From: Candidatus Colicola caccequi
GTDB lineage: Bacteria; Bacteroidota; Bacteroidia; Bacteroidales; Paludibacteraceae
Reading direction: 5' to 3'
Assembly (NCBI GenBank): GCA_018065205.1
Contig: JAGHTR010000215.1
Coordinates: 1-32,467, forward strand
Length of the DNA stretch: 32,467 bases
The notes beneath the pieces are model-generated. The model was not told the DNA's origin. It saw only the letters and a list, made by a program, of their open reading frames with translations, and made no database searches. Positions within the stretch are counted from its first letter, which is position 1, and each line of letters begins with the position of its first letter. Below, piece by piece: positions 31,041 through 32,467 of the stretch. The translations under genes and the position numbers were made by a program.

Positions 31041-32467
31041 ATGAAAAAATCTATTTTATTCCTCGCCTTGACGCTATGCGCAGGTCTGTGGGCACAAGAA
31101 TCGTCCCAACCGGACACGGTTCGTATCTTTAACGACATCCTCATCATTGATGAGGTGTATAATCCCAAGACTTGGGAACAGGTCGGATGGTCGTATAATT
31201 CCCATAATGATGAAGAATTATATACCTTTATTCGTACTAACACAACCGATAAATTTGGCACGTTCTCATTTGAAAATCATACCATTGACACGGTAGGGAA
31301 TTACAATATCGTAGAGTTTATTACTCGTAAAGATACGGTGAATGTCACTTTTATAGAGGGTAAAATGATTGTTGCCGAAAGAGGCGATAGCATCGTCTTA
31401 GATGGTGAATTCAAGGGAGACGATGGCAAAGTCTATCTTTTCTATTGCACTCACTTGACTGCGGCTCTTAATGCCGATACCGATATGGATATGGAGCAAG
31501 AGTATGAGTATTATCAAATGTTTAGTTATGTGGAGAATGGCTTAGCGACCATTGAGATTGACAATAAGGAAACAACGGTAACTTTGGAACTTTACATTAA
31601 TCCTCAAGCCACCGATATTCCTGAGGGCACCTACCAACTATCCACTACTCACGAAGCAGGTACAGCGCATTTATCTACAGGTGTAGAGCGTTTTGACCCC
31701 CAACCTTGCTATGCCGGTACGATGGATACATTAACAGGTGTGATACGTGATTTCTTCTTTATGACTGAAGGTAGTATCACTATCCAGTATAATGAATATG
31801 GCAAAATGAATGTGGAAATCAGTACCAAGAACTCCTATAACCGTTCCTGCCACATGACTGTTACGCATCATCATGTAGAACCGATTGACTCGATTATTAT
31901 TGAGGAGGATGCAGAATTTGCGATGGCTGTTGATCCGCTTAGACCACAATTCTATACATGCCAAATCTTTGAGCAAGCAAGGCCATTCGCAATATTCCTC
32001 GTTCGGACGAGGGATATTAGTGGAGACTTCTCAAAAGAGATATGCCTGCCGAGCAGTATGATTCAAGCGCGCGATGGGTTCTATCGAAGTATAGTTGACT
32101 TTGAGCAATGTACCGTTACAAAGAAAGAAAAAGACATGACTATTGAAACGCGCTTTATTGCCAACGATTCCATCCTATATATCATTCGTGCAACCGGATA
32201 TGAAGATGCTATCATTGGTGATAGTAAGAACGATTACGAAGGGGACTTTCTAATAGAGGATATATCGTTAAGACAAAACAAGGGTGATACTTGCATCTTC
32301 CATGCCGAGAGTAGTATCACTGGCGATCACATAAAATTCGCCTTTTTAGCTAATTTCCGAGAAGATAGTACCATCATCCCTGATACATATACCGGTATTA
32401 TACCGGGAGGCGACTGGGTTTTGGACGAAGGTGCGCTTCCTTCTTATATAACAAATGCTGTTGGGGC
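31041..32467 (+). CDS. large secreted Bacteroidales-type repeat protein, cut by the window edge
   Basis: An open frame of 475 codons with no stop before the window ends. It starts with a clear signal peptide (MKKSILFLALTLCAGLWAQ, cut near residue 19). The mature part is rich in beta strands, Asp, Thr and Ile. One unit, from about residue 192 (DIPEGTYQLSTTHEAG, then a Gly- and aromatic-rich stretch, then ITIQYNEYGKMNVEISTKNSYN), is echoed near the end (IIPDTYTGIIPGG). Similar PxGTY-type modules occur in secreted proteins of Bacteroidales, often with a type IX secretion tail, but the C-terminus is not visible. The gene follows pepD by 33 bases with no clear promoter. The function is unknown. 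Confidence 0.8.
   Translation, partial: MKKSILFLALTLCAGLWAQESSQPDTVRIFNDILIIDEVYNPKTWEQVGWSYNSHNDEELYTFIRTNTTDKFGTFSFENHTIDTVGNYNIVEFITRKDTVNVTFIEGKMIVAERGDSIVLDGEFKGDDGKVYLFYCTHLTAALNADTDMDMEQEYEYYQMFSYVENGLATIEIDNKETTVTLELYINPQATDIPEGTYQLSTTHEAGTAHLSTGVERFDPQPCYAGTMDTLTGVIRDFFFMTEGSITIQYNEYGKMNVEISTKNSYNRSCHMTVTHHHVEPIDSIIIEEDAEFAMAVDPLRPQFYTCQIFEQARPFAIFLVRTRDISGDFSKEICLPSSMIQARDGFYRSIVDFEQCTVTKKEKDMTIETRFIANDSILYIIRATGYEDAIIGDSKNDYEGDFLIEDISLRQNKGDTCIFHAESSITGDHIKFAFLANFREDSTIIPDTYTGIIPGGDWVLDEGALPSYITNAVG

Overview
The window is ordinary-looking chromosomal DNA from a member of the Bacteroidota, most likely order Bacteroidales. The evidence is the gene content (GldH lipoprotein, PSP1/RicT-like protein beside holB, DUF5686 outer-membrane protein, RprY-type regulator, type I asparaginase, M20C dipeptidase, S16 with a long Ala/Lys/Glu tail) and the promoters, which carry the Bacteroidota -7 box TAnnTTTG and a -33 TTG rather than the E. 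coli -10/-35. Many genes overlap by 1-4 bases and Shine-Dalgarno sites are weak or absent. I cannot fix the family. No rRNA, tRNA, IS element, phage or CRISPR array was seen.

Layout. (1) 1-5443, + strand: end of an upstream gene (possibly rbfA), a LolC/E-type ABC permease, xerD, a DUF5686 outer-membrane protein and a secreted protein with a FlgD-like tail, all tightly coupled. (2) 11156-5446, - strand: holB, a RicT-like gene, gldH, trmB, mrp and a MATE transporter, one operon with a visible promoter. (3) 11321-12150, + strand: rpsP with a promoter, a structured leader and a strong terminator. (4) 12157-18829, + strand: a seven-gene surface-polysaccharide operon (Wzz-like, EpsG/Wzy-like, five glycosyltransferases). 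(5) 21055-18795, - strand: ychF and a Na+/Ca2+ antiporter. (6) 21071-24938, + strand: comF, then nadB, a C40 peptidase and a HAD phosphatase. (7) 27495-24942, - strand: rpe, xseA and a membrane-anchored helix-hairpin-helix protein. (8) 28313-27633, - strand: an OmpR/RprY-type response regulator with two terminators behind it. (9) 28438 to the end, + strand: an asparaginase, an aminoacyl-histidine dipeptidase and a large secreted protein cut off by the window edge.

The most interesting signal is in the promoters. Seven TTG/TAnnTTTG promoters (eight counting both directions of the shared ychF/comF element) have exactly 20 bases between the two boxes. In six of these the -33 TTG lies in one arm of a 16-bp dyad, TTTGCAT-NN-ATGCAAA (wzz, ychF, comF, nadB, ansA; rpe with one weakened arm), and rpsP has a related dyad. 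One copy at 21071-21086 serves ychF and comF in opposite directions, with the same 20-base spacing on both sides. This could be a lineage-specific palindromic promoter element or the operator of a broad regulator. The promoter positions also move the starts of comF, rpe and ansA inward from the longest ORFs and suggest that rpe mRNA is leaderless.

Other points worth a look: two in-frame hexanucleotide tracts in the DUF5686 gene, an 11-bp tandem repeat in front of the antiporter, a multi-hairpin rpsP leader, an XseA with a shortened helical arm and no xseB beside it, and a 35-bp tail-to-tail gene overlap.
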